Shown: positions 18,080 to 25,558 of the stretch, piece after piece
Layout of the letters: the number at the start of each line of letters is the position of its first letter
Position numbering within the stretch: position 1 is the stretch's first letter
From: Pseudomonas marvdashtae
GTDB taxonomy: Bacteria; Pseudomonadota; Gammaproteobacteria; Pseudomonadales; Pseudomonadaceae
NCBI RefSeq assembly: GCF_014268655.2
Contig: NZ_JABWQX020000001.1
Coordinates: 3,502,001 to 3,566,000 of the forward strand
Reading direction: 5' to 3'
Length of the DNA: 64,000 nt
The notes under the pieces: generated by a model
What the model was told of the DNA's origin: nothing
What the model saw: the letters and a program-made list of their open reading frames with translations, nothing else
The model's database searches: none
Made by a program: the position numbers and the translations under genes

Positions 18080-20158
18080 TCAGGCCATCGCCACGCTTTG
18101 CGCCTGGCGGATGTCGTGCAAGAAGCGCTCGGCCGGCAGCGGGTGACCCAACAGATAACCTTGCAGCGAATCGCAGCCCAACTGGGTCAGGAAGTCTTGT
18201 TGTACATCGGTTTCCACGCCTTCGGCGACGATCCGCAGGCCCAAGGCCTGGCCGAGGGCAACGATGGCCGAGACGATGGCCGCGTCGTCACTGTCGTGTT
18301 CCAGGTCACGGACGAAGCCACGATCAATCTTCAGCTCATTCGCCGGCAGGCGCTTGAGGTACATCAAGCTCGAGTAACCGGTGCCGAAGTCGTCGATGGA
18401 CAGGTCCACGCCCATGTCCGACAGTTGCTGCAACACGGTCATGCTCGCGTCCGCGTCGCTCATGGCCGTGGTTTCGGTGATTTCCAGGGTCAGGCTGTTG
18501 GCAGGCAAATGGTGGGTCTCCAGCGCCTTGGCGACACTCTGCACCAAGCCTGTATGGCAGAACTGCAACGCCGAAAGGTTCACCGCGATGCGCCAATCGG
18601 TGTAGCCCAGCACGTACCACTCGCGCATCTGCCGGCAGGCTTCGTTCAGCACCCATTCGCCGATGGGAATGATCAGCCCGGTCTTTTCCGCCAAGTCGAT
18701 AAAGGTGTCGGGCATCATCATGCCCTGGGTCGGATGGGTCCAGCGCAGCAGCGCTTCAGCGCCGACCGGACGGCCATTCGCTGCGTCGAACTTGGGTTGG
18801 TAATGCAGGCTGAACTGCCGCTGCTCGACCGCGATGCGCAAGTCTTGCAGCAGCTGCAACTGCTTGCGGGCGTTGCTGTTCATCGACGCGTCGAAAAAAC
18901 TGTAGCCGTTCTTGCCGGCGCCCTTGGCGTGGTACATCGCGGCGTCGGCATTCATCAGCAGCTCTTCGGCGCTTTCGCCGTTGCCGGGAAAAAGCGCGAT
19001 ACCGACACTGGCGGATATCTGCAGGTCATGGTCGGCGACCCGGAACGTGCGAGCGATCAGCGCGACCTGGCGCGCAGCCAGGCGCAAGGCGTCGTCGGGA
19101 TCGGCCAGTTGCACGAGCAGGACGAACTCATCGCCACCAATCCGCGCGAGTGTGTCCTGGTTGCGCAAGTCCTCGCGCAGACGCAAGGCCACGTCCCGCA
19201 ACAACAGATCGCCCATGTGATGCCCGAACGCGTCGTTGACCGGCTTGAAACCGTCGAGGTCGATGAACATCAACGCAAAACAGCCGCCCTGCTCTTGCAC
19301 CCGGTGCATGGCCTGGCCGATACGATCCGCCAACAGCACGCGATTGGGCAACCCGGTCAGGGGATCGTGCAGGGCCAGTTGGGTCAGTTCCCGATTGGCC
19401 TGGGTCAGCGACTTGGCCAGCTCCGCGGTACGGGCTTCAAGACGCGCATCCAGAATCGATGTCAGCAAGGCGATCGCCAGCACCGCCAACGTGGTGATCA
19501 GCACCAGATTGTCCAGGCCCTTGCCGCTCAAGCCATCGAGGGATCCGCAGAAACTGCCTTCGCTGAACTGCGCCGCGGCCATGCCGGTGTAATGCATGCC
19601 GACAATGGCGATGCCCATCACCACGGCGGCGCCGGCGCGGGCGATTCGTACATGAGGGGAATGCTGGCGAAGGCGCACGGCAATCCATAACGCCGCCGCG
19701 CACGCCACGACAGCAATCAGCAGTGAAGCGCCAAACAACGTCGGGTCATAATCAATGCCCGGCTGCATCCGCAACGCCGCCATGCCGGTGTAATGCATGG
19801 CGCTGATCCCGGTGCCCATGACCAAAGCGCCAAACGCCAACTGCCAAACCCGCAGCTTTGGCTGATTGACCAGCCACAGGGCAAAGCCACTGGAAAGAAT
19901 CGCGATCAGCAGGGACAGCGCGGTGATCGCCACATCGTAGCCAAGCTCCACCGGCAAGGTGAACGCGAGCATGCCGATGAAGTGCATGGACCAGATGCCC
20001 ACTCCCATCGCCAGCGAACCACCCGCCATCCAAAGGTGAACGGCGCGGCCTTGCGCAGTGGCGATACGCCCAGTCAGGTCCAGCGCAGTGTAAGACGCCA
20101 GGATCGCAACAAACAAAGAGATGGAAACAAGGGCGGGGGAATAACTGCCGATAAGCAT
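18080..20158 (-). CDS. MHYT-GGDEF-EAL bifunctional cyclic-di-GMP protein
   Basis: This 692-aa inner-membrane signalling protein begins with an N-terminal seven-helix MHYT sensor (MHFIGMLAF, MHYTGMAAL and MHYTGMAAA motifs). A GGDEF domain follows with an intact GGDEF at 341-345, then an EAL domain with EAL at 468-470 and the IDDFGTGYSSL segment. Both the diguanylate cyclase and phosphodiesterase signatures are intact, so net activity cannot be predicted. MHYT domains are proposed to sense O2, CO or NO through copper. The start is at MLIGSYSP. Confidence 0.95.
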   Translation of the reverse strand: MLIGSYSPALVSISLFVAILASYTALDLTGRIATAQGRAVHLWMAGGSLAMGVGIWSMHFIGMLAFTLPVELGYDVAITALSLLIAILSSGFALWLVNQPKLRVWQLAFGALVMGTGISAMHYTGMAALRMQPGIDYDPTLFGASLLIAVVACAAALWIAVRLRQHSPHVRIARAGAAVVMGIAIVGMHYTGMAAAQFSEGSFCGSLDGLSGKGLDNLVLITTLAVLAIALLTSILDARLEARTAELAKSLTQANRELTQLALHDPLTGLPNRVLLADRIGQAMHRVQEQGGCFALMFIDLDGFKPVNDAFGHHMGDLLLRDVALRLREDLRNQDTLARIGGDEFVLLVQLADPDDALRLAARQVALIARTFRVADHDLQISASVGIALFPGNGESAEELLMNADAAMYHAKGAGKNGYSFFDASMNSNARKQLQLLQDLRIAVEQRQFSLHYQPKFDAANGRPVGAEALLRWTHPTQGMMMPDTFIDLAEKTGLIIPIGEWVLNEACRQMREWYVLGYTDWRIAVNLSALQFCHTGLVQSVAKALETHHLPANSLTLEITETTAMSDADASMTVLQQLSDMGVDLSIDDFGTGYSSLMYLKRLPANELKIDRGFVRDLEHDSDDAAIVSAIVALGQALGLRIVAEGVETDVQQDFLTQLGCDSLQGYLLGHPLPAERFLHDIRQAQSVAMA

Positions 20159-20337
20159 GGGTTTTTCTCGTGACAGAAAGCCGAAGTGCCTCCATGCCCG
20201 GTTGAAAGTCGGCGATTGTACACAATTGGTACGGTAGTGCACGGACCGAACATCAAAAAGCCATCACCGTTGGGATATTTGCGACGAAAGACATTTCGAG
20301 CCTAAGCTCAGCAGGTCAATCTCAAGGAGCAGTCTGC

Positions 20338-20991
20338 ATGCCTACCACGGATAGCAAGTCTACAAACACCGCACTACTGGTGATCGACATACAAAACGAC
20401 TTCACCCCCGGCGGCCAACTCGCCGTGCCGGGCGGCGATGAAATCGTGCCGCTGGTCAACCAACTGGGCCGCACGTTCCGGCACATCGTGGTCGCACAGG
20501 ACTGGCACCCGGCCGGACATGCCTCGTTTGCCTCCAGCCACGCAGGCAAACAACCTTTCGACATCATTCAACTGCCCTACGGTGAACAGAAACTCTGGCC
20601 CGACCATTGCGTCCAGGGCACACCGGGCGCCGCGCTGCACCCGGCCTTGGACTTGCCCCATGCGCAACTGATCATCCGCAAAGGCTGCAACCCATCCATC
20701 GACAGCTATTCGGCTTTCATGGAAGCCGACCGTCAAACACCTACCGGGCTGGCAGGCTATCTCAAGGAGCGCGGTATCGACACGGTGTACATGGTCGGGC
20801 TGGCCCTGGATTTCTGCGTGATGTATTCGGCGCTGGATGCTCGTATGGCAGGTTTCAATGCGATTGTCTTGCTGGACGCTTGCCGAGGCATTGATATCGA
20901 CGGCTCGATGGATACGGCCATCCGCCGCATGCAAGAAGCTGGCGTGAAACTGATCCAATCCAGCGACATTGCCGGTCCCGCATTGGCGTGA
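20338..20991 (+). CDS. pncA: Nicotinamidase
   Basis: This 217-aa isochorismatase-fold amidohydrolase converts nicotinamide to nicotinate in NAD salvage. The catalytic triad is visible as Asp17 (DIQNDF), Lys115 (RKGCNP) and Cys160 (LDFCV). The metal-binding DWHPAGHASF is characteristic of PncA. An AAGGAG ribosome site lies nine bases before the ATG. It is divergent from the MHYT-GGDEF-EAL gene. Confidence 0.94.
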   Translation: MPTTDSKSTNTALLVIDIQNDFTPGGQLAVPGGDEIVPLVNQLGRTFRHIVVAQDWHPAGHASFASSHAGKQPFDIIQLPYGEQKLWPDHCVQGTPGAALHPALDLPHAQLIIRKGCNPSIDSYSAFMEADRQTPTGLAGYLKERGIDTVYMVGLALDFCVMYSALDARMAGFNAIVLLDACRGIDIDGSMDTAIRRMQEAGVKLIQSSDIAGPALA

Positions 20992-21032
20992 TGATTCATA
21001 CTCCGTGCATTCCCGCCTGACAGTGAGCTCCC

Positions 21033-21674
21033 ATGCCCCGCCTCGCCCGCACCCACCCGCGTCTTTCCTGCGCCACGATCATTGGCCTGGCGGCGGGGCT
21101 GCTGATTCCCGCGGACTCGATCATCAGCCAAATCCTGATCGGCTGGAACGTCGGGGTCTGGACGTACCTGGTGCTGATGTTCTGGCTGACCGTGCGGGCC
21201 AAGGCACCGGACGTCCAGCGCATCGCCGAACGCGAAGACGAGAACGCGGGGTTGGTCCTCCTGATGGTCTGCATCGCGGCGCTGGCGAGCCTGGCAACCA
21301 TCACCTTCGAACTGGCCGGCAGCCGCGACCTGCAAACCGCCGCCAAACTCTTGCATTACGGCGTCACTGCGTTGACCGTGATTGGTTCATGGCTGCTGAT
21401 CGGGGTGATCTTCAGCGTGCATTACGCGCGGTTGTATTACACCTGGGAAGGCAAGGAACCGGCCCTGCGCTTCGCCGAGGGTCTGACCACGCCCAATTAT
21501 TGGGATTTCCTGTATTTCTCTTTCACCATCGGCGTGGCGGTGCAGACATCGGACGTGGGTGTTGCGACGCGGCAGTTGCGCAAGATTGTGTTGGCGCAGT
21601 CGTTGATCGGGTTTGTGTTCAATACGGCGATCCTGGGGTTCTCGATCAATATTGCGGCGGGGTTGTTTGGGTGA
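21033..21674 (+). CDS. DUF1345 membrane protein
   Basis: This 213-aa inner-membrane protein has about five hydrophobic helices and the DUF1345 C-terminal pattern [21 protein letters not shown]. The function is unknown. It starts 41 bp after pncA and may be cotranscribed with it. A REP element follows. Confidence 0.85.
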   Translation: MPRLARTHPRLSCATIIGLAAGLLIPADSIISQILIGWNVGVWTYLVLMFWLTVRAKAPDVQRIAEREDENAGLVLLMVCIAALASLATITFELAGSRDLQTAAKLLHYGVTALTVIGSWLLIGVIFSVHYARLYYTWEGKEPALRFAEGLTTPNYWDFLYFSFTIGVAVQTSDVGVATRQLRKIVLAQSLIGFVFNTAILGFSINIAAGLFG

Positions 21675-21680
21675 TTTGGG

Positions 21681-21720
21681 GCTGCTCCGCAGCCCAGCGG
21701 GGATAAATCCCCTCGCCACA
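21681..21720. repeat. REP element
   Basis: A short GC-rich palindrome pairing GCGGGGATAAATCCCCTCGC, followed by CACAGGGA, lies between the convergent DUF1345 and sensor kinase genes. It belongs to the GTGGCGAGGGGATAAATCCCC class seen again at 52960-52989. Confidence 0.75.
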
Positions 21721-21736
21721 GGGACTGCACCAGGCC

Positions 21737-23038
21737 TCAGGACGGTGTGGGAAGCCACAGCCGGAAGCGTGCGCCGCCCAGCGGAGAACCTTCGGCCGTT
21801 AATGTCCCGCCCTGGGCTTGCAGGGCCCGGCGGCTGATGGCCAGGCCAAGGCCGAAGCCGCCCGTGGCGCGGTCGCGGCTGCGGTCCAGGCGATAGAACG
21901 GCTCGAACACCCGCTCGCGCTCGCTGTCGGGAATGCCGATGCCATCGTCGTCGACCCAGATTTCACACCCCTGCTCACCCACCAGCACGCCGACCTGGAT
22001 CCGCTTCTCGCAATAACGCATGGCATTGCGCAACAGGTTCTGCAAGGCCCGTGCGGTCAGGCGTGGGTCCAGCACGAAACGCTCCAGCGCCCCGTGCAGC
22101 AACACGTCGATCACCACTTCCGGCGCGGCCAAATCTTCGTCGAGGCTGCCGAGGATGCTGTCGATGAATTCGTCCAGCGGCACTTCGACCCGCTCCGGTA
22201 AACGCTCGGGATTTTGCAAACGACTGTAGGACAACAACTCCAGTACCAACTCATCCAGCTCGCGAATGTGCGCCACCAACCCCTGCAACCGCTCGCGACT
22301 GGCCGCTGGCATATCCTCGGACAACGCCAGAGCCAAACCAAAGTCGAGGCGAGTCAACGGCGTGCGCAATTCATGGGACACGGCATTGAGCAAGTCCCGC
22401 TGCTGATTGAGCAGATTCTCGATGTCGCCGGCCATGGTGTCGAACACATGGGCCAGACTGCCGATGTTGGAACTCGGTGCGATCTTCGTACGCTCACTTA
22501 AATGTCCCTTGCCGAAACGCTCGGCGGTGCGTTTGAGCCGTTCCAGATCGCGCCAGTGCGGCCGCAGCCAGAGCAGCAGGCAGGCCAGCATCGTTGCGCC
22601 GATCAGCACGTTGATGCTCCAGTACAACCAGCTGACATCCGCCGGGTCCGGCGGCACGATCATCTTCACCGCCGTGCGCTCATCCAGCGGCGCAGCCGCC
22701 AGGGTTCGCCAGCCCCAATCGCCGATGCGCACAACATTCTCGCCGCGCTTGAGACGCGCCTGCTCGGTGGCGGTGAAACCTGCATCCTCGGTCGCCGCCA
22801 GCTCGATGTGCAGCGGCGCGAATTCCCTGTCCATCTGCGCCGCCAGGGCCGGCCATTGCTCGCTGGGCACGCCGCGAAACTGCTTGACCATCAAGGTTTG
22901 CAGACCACGGGAATAGTCGAGGTTGTACGCCTGGAAGCGTTCATGAAACAGACGGATCACCAGTTCCGGCATCAGGTAGATGGCCGCGCTGTAGGAGACG
23001 ATGGTGACGAGGTAGAGGCGAATCAGCAGCTTCCACAT
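21737..23038 (-). CDS. Sensor histidine kinase, RstB-like
   Basis: This 433-aa inner-membrane kinase has TM1 at ~4-22, a periplasmic sensor of ~110 aa, TM2 at ~138-158 and a HAMP linker. HisKA carries the phospho-accepting His222 in NAVSHELRTPL. The HATPase has N (LLRNAMRY), G1 (DDDGIGI) and G2 (GFGLGLAI) boxes. It follows its response regulator with a 3-bp gap in the same operon. The architecture resembles RstB of enterobacteria, but the signal is unknown. Confidence 0.92.
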   Translation of the reverse strand: MWKLLIRLYLVTIVSYSAAIYLMPELVIRLFHERFQAYNLDYSRGLQTLMVKQFRGVPSEQWPALAAQMDREFAPLHIELAATEDAGFTATEQARLKRGENVVRIGDWGWRTLAAAPLDERTAVKMIVPPDPADVSWLYWSINVLIGATMLACLLLWLRPHWRDLERLKRTAERFGKGHLSERTKIAPSSNIGSLAHVFDTMAGDIENLLNQQRDLLNAVSHELRTPLTRLDFGLALALSEDMPAASRERLQGLVAHIRELDELVLELLSYSRLQNPERLPERVEVPLDEFIDSILGSLDEDLAAPEVVIDVLLHGALERFVLDPRLTARALQNLLRNAMRYCEKRIQVGVLVGEQGCEIWVDDDGIGIPDSERERVFEPFYRLDRSRDRATGGFGLGLAISRRALQAQGGTLTAEGSPLGGARFRLWLPTPS

Positions 23039-23041
23039 CGG

Positions 23042-23743
23042 TCAGCATTCCCACTCGGAACGGCTGAACAAATAACCCTTGCCCCACACGGTCTTGATCT
23101 TGCGCGCTTCGCCGGCGTTGTCGTCGAACTTGCGCCGCAACTTGGAAATGGCCACGTCCACCGAACGATCAGTGCCGTTGAACTCGATGCCGCGCAGGCG
23201 TTGCAGAATCTGGTCGCGGCTCAGTACTTCGCCGGAATGCCGGGCCAGCACCACCAGCAGGTTGTACTCGCCGCTGGACAACTCAACCGGCTGCTCGCGC
23301 CAAGTTACCGTGCGCTCGGACAGATCGATGCACAGGTTGCCCATGACGATGCGGTCATTGACCGTCTGCGGCTCGGTCAGGCTGCTTCGCCGCAGCAAGG
23401 TCCGCACTCGGGCGAGCAACACCCGGGGCTCGCAAGGCTTGGTGACGTAGTCGTCGGCGCCCATCTCCAGGCCCAGGACCTGGTCGTGGCTGTCGTCCCG
23501 GGCGGTGAGCATCAGGATCGGCAAGGTCGCCGAATCGGCCCGCAGCAGGCGGCAGACCTGCAGGCCATCCAGTCCCGGCAGCATCAGGTCGAGGATCACC
23601 AGGTCCGGCGGATTGACCCGCGCTCGCTCACGTACATGATCGCCACGGTTGAGCACACTGACGTGATAGCCGTTGCGTTCCAGATAGCTGGCGATCAGTT
23701 CGCAAAGGGCGGCGTCGTCTTCGACGAGGAGGATGTTGGGCAT
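23042..23743 (-). CDS. OmpR-family response regulator, RstA-like
   Basis: This 233-aa regulator has a receiver domain with phospho-acceptor Asp52 (VILDLMLPG) and a C-terminal winged helix with RSVDVAISKLRRKFDD. The start at 23743 (MPNILLVEDD) is preferred; an in-frame ATG four codons earlier is possible. It heads a regulator-kinase operon. About 70 bp upstream lies a TTACA/TCACA tandem repeat that recurs in front of the unknown gene at 24963, suggesting autoregulation plus a nearby target. Confidence 0.92.
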   Translation of the reverse strand: MPNILLVEDDAALCELIASYLERNGYHVSVLNRGDHVRERARVNPPDLVILDLMLPGLDGLQVCRLLRADSATLPILMLTARDDSHDQVLGLEMGADDYVTKPCEPRVLLARVRTLLRRSSLTEPQTVNDRIVMGNLCIDLSERTVTWREQPVELSSGEYNLLVVLARHSGEVLSRDQILQRLRGIEFNGTDRSVDVAISKLRRKFDDNAGEARKIKTVWGKGYLFSRSEWEC

Positions 23744-23813
23744 GGGTGGGTCCAAAGGTACGAGGCGCTGAGAATCTCAAGCCGCCAAGGATATACACCG
23801 TCGCCCTTCCCAA

Positions 23814-23844
23814 GAGCAAAACCCTTACACAATTTCACATCCAG
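23814..23844. promoter_or_regulatory. Putative response-regulator box, copy 1
   Basis: The core TTACACAATTTCACA reads as two half-sites (TTACA, TCACA) with a 10-bp period, as bound by OmpR-type regulators. The core plus the preceding GAGCAAAACC (25 of 26 positions from 23814) is repeated at 24678-24703. Copy 1 lies ~70 bp upstream of the response regulator start. Confidence 0.5.
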
Positions 23845-24055
23845 TCTATAAAGCGTTACCGTCTTGTTCCCCTGGAATACTGGGACGGACTGCCAACCAG
23901 GGAGCGCCGCTCGTGCACGGCGAATGCCTATCGCCATTCATTCCTTTGGCAAGATCAACCAACGTAGTACTTGCAGTGGGCTGAGGAAGACTGCTCCCTC
24001 AACCCACCGGTCCGATGCAACCAGGTCACGAGCAATTGCTGTTCCGGCAGAGCCG

Positions 24056-24555
24056 TCAACTGTCCTCGTTGTCGATCCCCCAGTAATCGTTGAGCTTTTT
24101 TCGCAGTACCAGCAACGCGGCAGTTTCAGCCAGCGCCTATCTTTACGGCGCAGTTCGCGCTCAAGTTGCTCGATGCGTTTCTTGTCCTTGCGGGCTTGCT
24201 CGCGGTCGTCTTTGGACTGAGCTTTTTCCGACTTCTGACCCCTGATGAAGGCTTGTCGCCACGCCTTGATCTGCTCAGGGTAAAGGCCTTTTCGACGGCA
24301 GTACTCACCCAGCTCGATCTCGGATAAACCGCTGGCTTCAAGGACGACGGCAGACTTGGTTTCGGCTGTCCAGTTCTGGGCCGATGGGGTGTTTTCGGGC
24401 ACTGCGTTTCCTTCAGAACTGACCTGTTTTCGCCAGTTGGACAAAGACATTTCGCTGACCCCTTCGCGCCGGGAAACCTCGGCCATCGATAGGTTGAGCG
24501 GGGGAAGCAGCATCTTGAGCAATGCGGCTTTGCGTTCCGGTGAATAGTACGGCAC
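24056..24555 (-). pseudogene. IS3-type transposase orfA remnant, frameshifted
   Basis: The N-terminal ~135 codons read as a transposase OrfA (YSPERKAALLKMLLPP, helix-turn-helix EVSRREGVSEMSLSNWRKQ, then GEYCRRKGLYPEQIKAWRQA and a coiled coil). Near 24139 one base is missing. After it the expected tail ALAETAALLVLRKKLNDYW continues in another frame and ends at 24056. The uncorrected frame runs on to 23938 with meaningless residues. No DDE orfB follows in the 312 bp before the response regulator, so the element is dead. No terminal repeats were recognised. Confidence 0.8.
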
Positions 24556-24677
24556 GAGAAATCGAGATGTGCGTACTGTCAGAACTCACAGGTGCGGGCA
24601 GGTTTCAGATGGGTGGTCATGGGAGGATCAGGGCAATCAATCTCAAGCGGACAAGATAGATGTCCTCATCCATCTCT

Positions 24678-24709
24678 GAGCAAAACCATTACACAATTTC
24701 ACACGCCAG
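24678..24709. promoter_or_regulatory. Putative response-regulator box, copy 2
   Basis: This is a near-exact copy of the sequence at 23814-23844: GAGCAAAACC, one changed base, then TTACACAATTTCACA, and a shared CCAG a little further on. It lies ~255 bp upstream of the unknown 171-aa gene. The surrounding sequence is not duplicated, so the short match looks like a conserved binding site rather than a duplication. Confidence 0.5.
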
Positions 24710-24845
24710 CATCAACCTCGTTATGCGCATTGTTCGAATTGACGTCCGACATCAGTACAGGTGGGCCGACGCAAAACATCGATTGGGTATTTATCAGATA
24801 CAGAGGGAACCGTTGCGCTATAGAAAAGGCACAAGGATGTCCATC

Positions 24846-24873
24846 TGTAAACTGTAAAGTCTTACAGTTTACA
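24846..24873. promoter_or_regulatory. 28-bp perfect palindrome upstream of unknown gene
   Basis: The arms TGTAAACTGTAA and TTACAGTTTACA are exact reverse complements around the 4-nt centre AGTC. It lies 89 bp before the ATG at 24963. It could be a dimeric regulator operator or an RNA hairpin. No T-run follows, so it is not a canonical terminator. Confidence 0.6.
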
Positions 24874-24962
24874 ACCCCTCAAGACTGGCATTACATGGTC
24901 TAGTCTCGTCCATTGCTTCCATTGACGGGATATCACTTGTCAAGACAGCGGAGAGTACCTCA

Positions 24963-25478
24963 ATGAACGCATTTGCTAGAACGAGTATGCATCAGGAAGT
25001 ACAGGGGATGTGTCAAGGAACCATTAATGGCACGGAAACGTTCAATGCCAGTTTGGTAGAACTTTCAGAGGTGGACTTTCCTAACCATCCACCACCTCAT
25101 AAAAAGGCTCACGTCATGCTGGCCACGCAGATGGCCCCTGGGCCTGATTACACGACCAAAGAGGTGCGAGTTTCGTTTTCCATGGATATGGATGATGACG
25201 AATATGGACTAGGTGAGGATAGCTATCCAGTAGGGGTGCTGTTCGTTGATCGGTCGGACCCAGCAGTCGCAGTGGTCTATAAACAAGTCAAAGGTATCGC
25301 CAGGCTCGCCTACGACGCTTCAAGCGCGACGCTCTCAGGTACCATTTGCGCGGACGTGGAAAATAATGATGAGAATACCCCCAGTACATTGACTTTAAAA
25401 ATGGACTTCATCGCCTCCGCTCGCAGCCGCACTAGGAGAAATCCGCGTCGCCCGTCAGCCCGAGTTGGGACCTGCTAG
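24963..25478 (+). CDS. Hypothetical protein, 171 aa
   Basis: I do not recognise this family. The first ~150 residues look like an all-beta, acidic soluble domain (AHVMLATQM, KEVRVSFSMDMDDDEYG, TLSGTICADVEN). They are followed by an abrupt basic tail, SRTRRNPRRPSARVGTC. No signal peptide or membrane segment is seen. The gene is isolated, AT-rich relative to the chromosome core, and preceded by the two regulatory-looking elements described above. A strong terminator follows. Horizontal acquisition is plausible. Confidence 0.65.
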   Translation: MNAFARTSMHQEVQGMCQGTINGTETFNASLVELSEVDFPNHPPPHKKAHVMLATQMAPGPDYTTKEVRVSFSMDMDDDEYGLGEDSYPVGVLFVDRSDPAVAVVYKQVKGIARLAYDASSATLSGTICADVENNDENTPSTLTLKMDFIASARSRTRRNPRRPSARVGTC

Positions 25479-25500
25479 ACAGCAAAAACAGTCTAGGCAT

Positions 25501-25540
25501 AAAGATGAAGAAGGAGGCCGAGGCCTCCTTCTTCATCTTT
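25501..25540. terminator. Bidirectional rho-independent terminator
   Basis: An 18-bp perfect stem (AAAGATGAAGAAGGAGGC and its complement) has a 4-nt loop, with A/T-rich flanks. It sits between the convergent 171-aa gene and the autotransporter and can serve both. Confidence 0.88.
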
Positions 25541-25558
25541 ATTCGATTTTGCTCTGTG

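Larger units (their letters stand above)
24556..24962. other. 407-bp non-coding, AT-rich intergenic region
   Basis: No convincing gene is seen here. It contains the second copy of the regulator-like box (24678-24709) and a 28-bp perfect palindrome (24846-24873), and presumably the promoter of the 171-aa gene. Base composition is markedly more AT-rich than the bkd or met regions. Confidence 0.7.

Noticed and set aside
18098..19690. 530-aa plus-strand frame opposite the GGDEF-EAL gene
   Set aside because: His/Gln/Val-rich antisense shadow of an intact signalling protein.
21737..23743. Two-component pair as AruRS controlling aruH
   Set aside because: The kinase and regulator look RstAB-like, and the pair lies ~8 kb from aruH with unrelated genes between.
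22502..23851. 449-aa plus-strand frame opposite the two-component genes
   Set aside because: Covers two intact genes in antisense and lacks any domain.
23814..24709. Flanking 26-bp repeats as a target-site duplication of the IS
   Set aside because: Far longer than IS3-type duplications (3-5 bp), and the copies lie well outside the transposase remnant without terminal inverted repeats.
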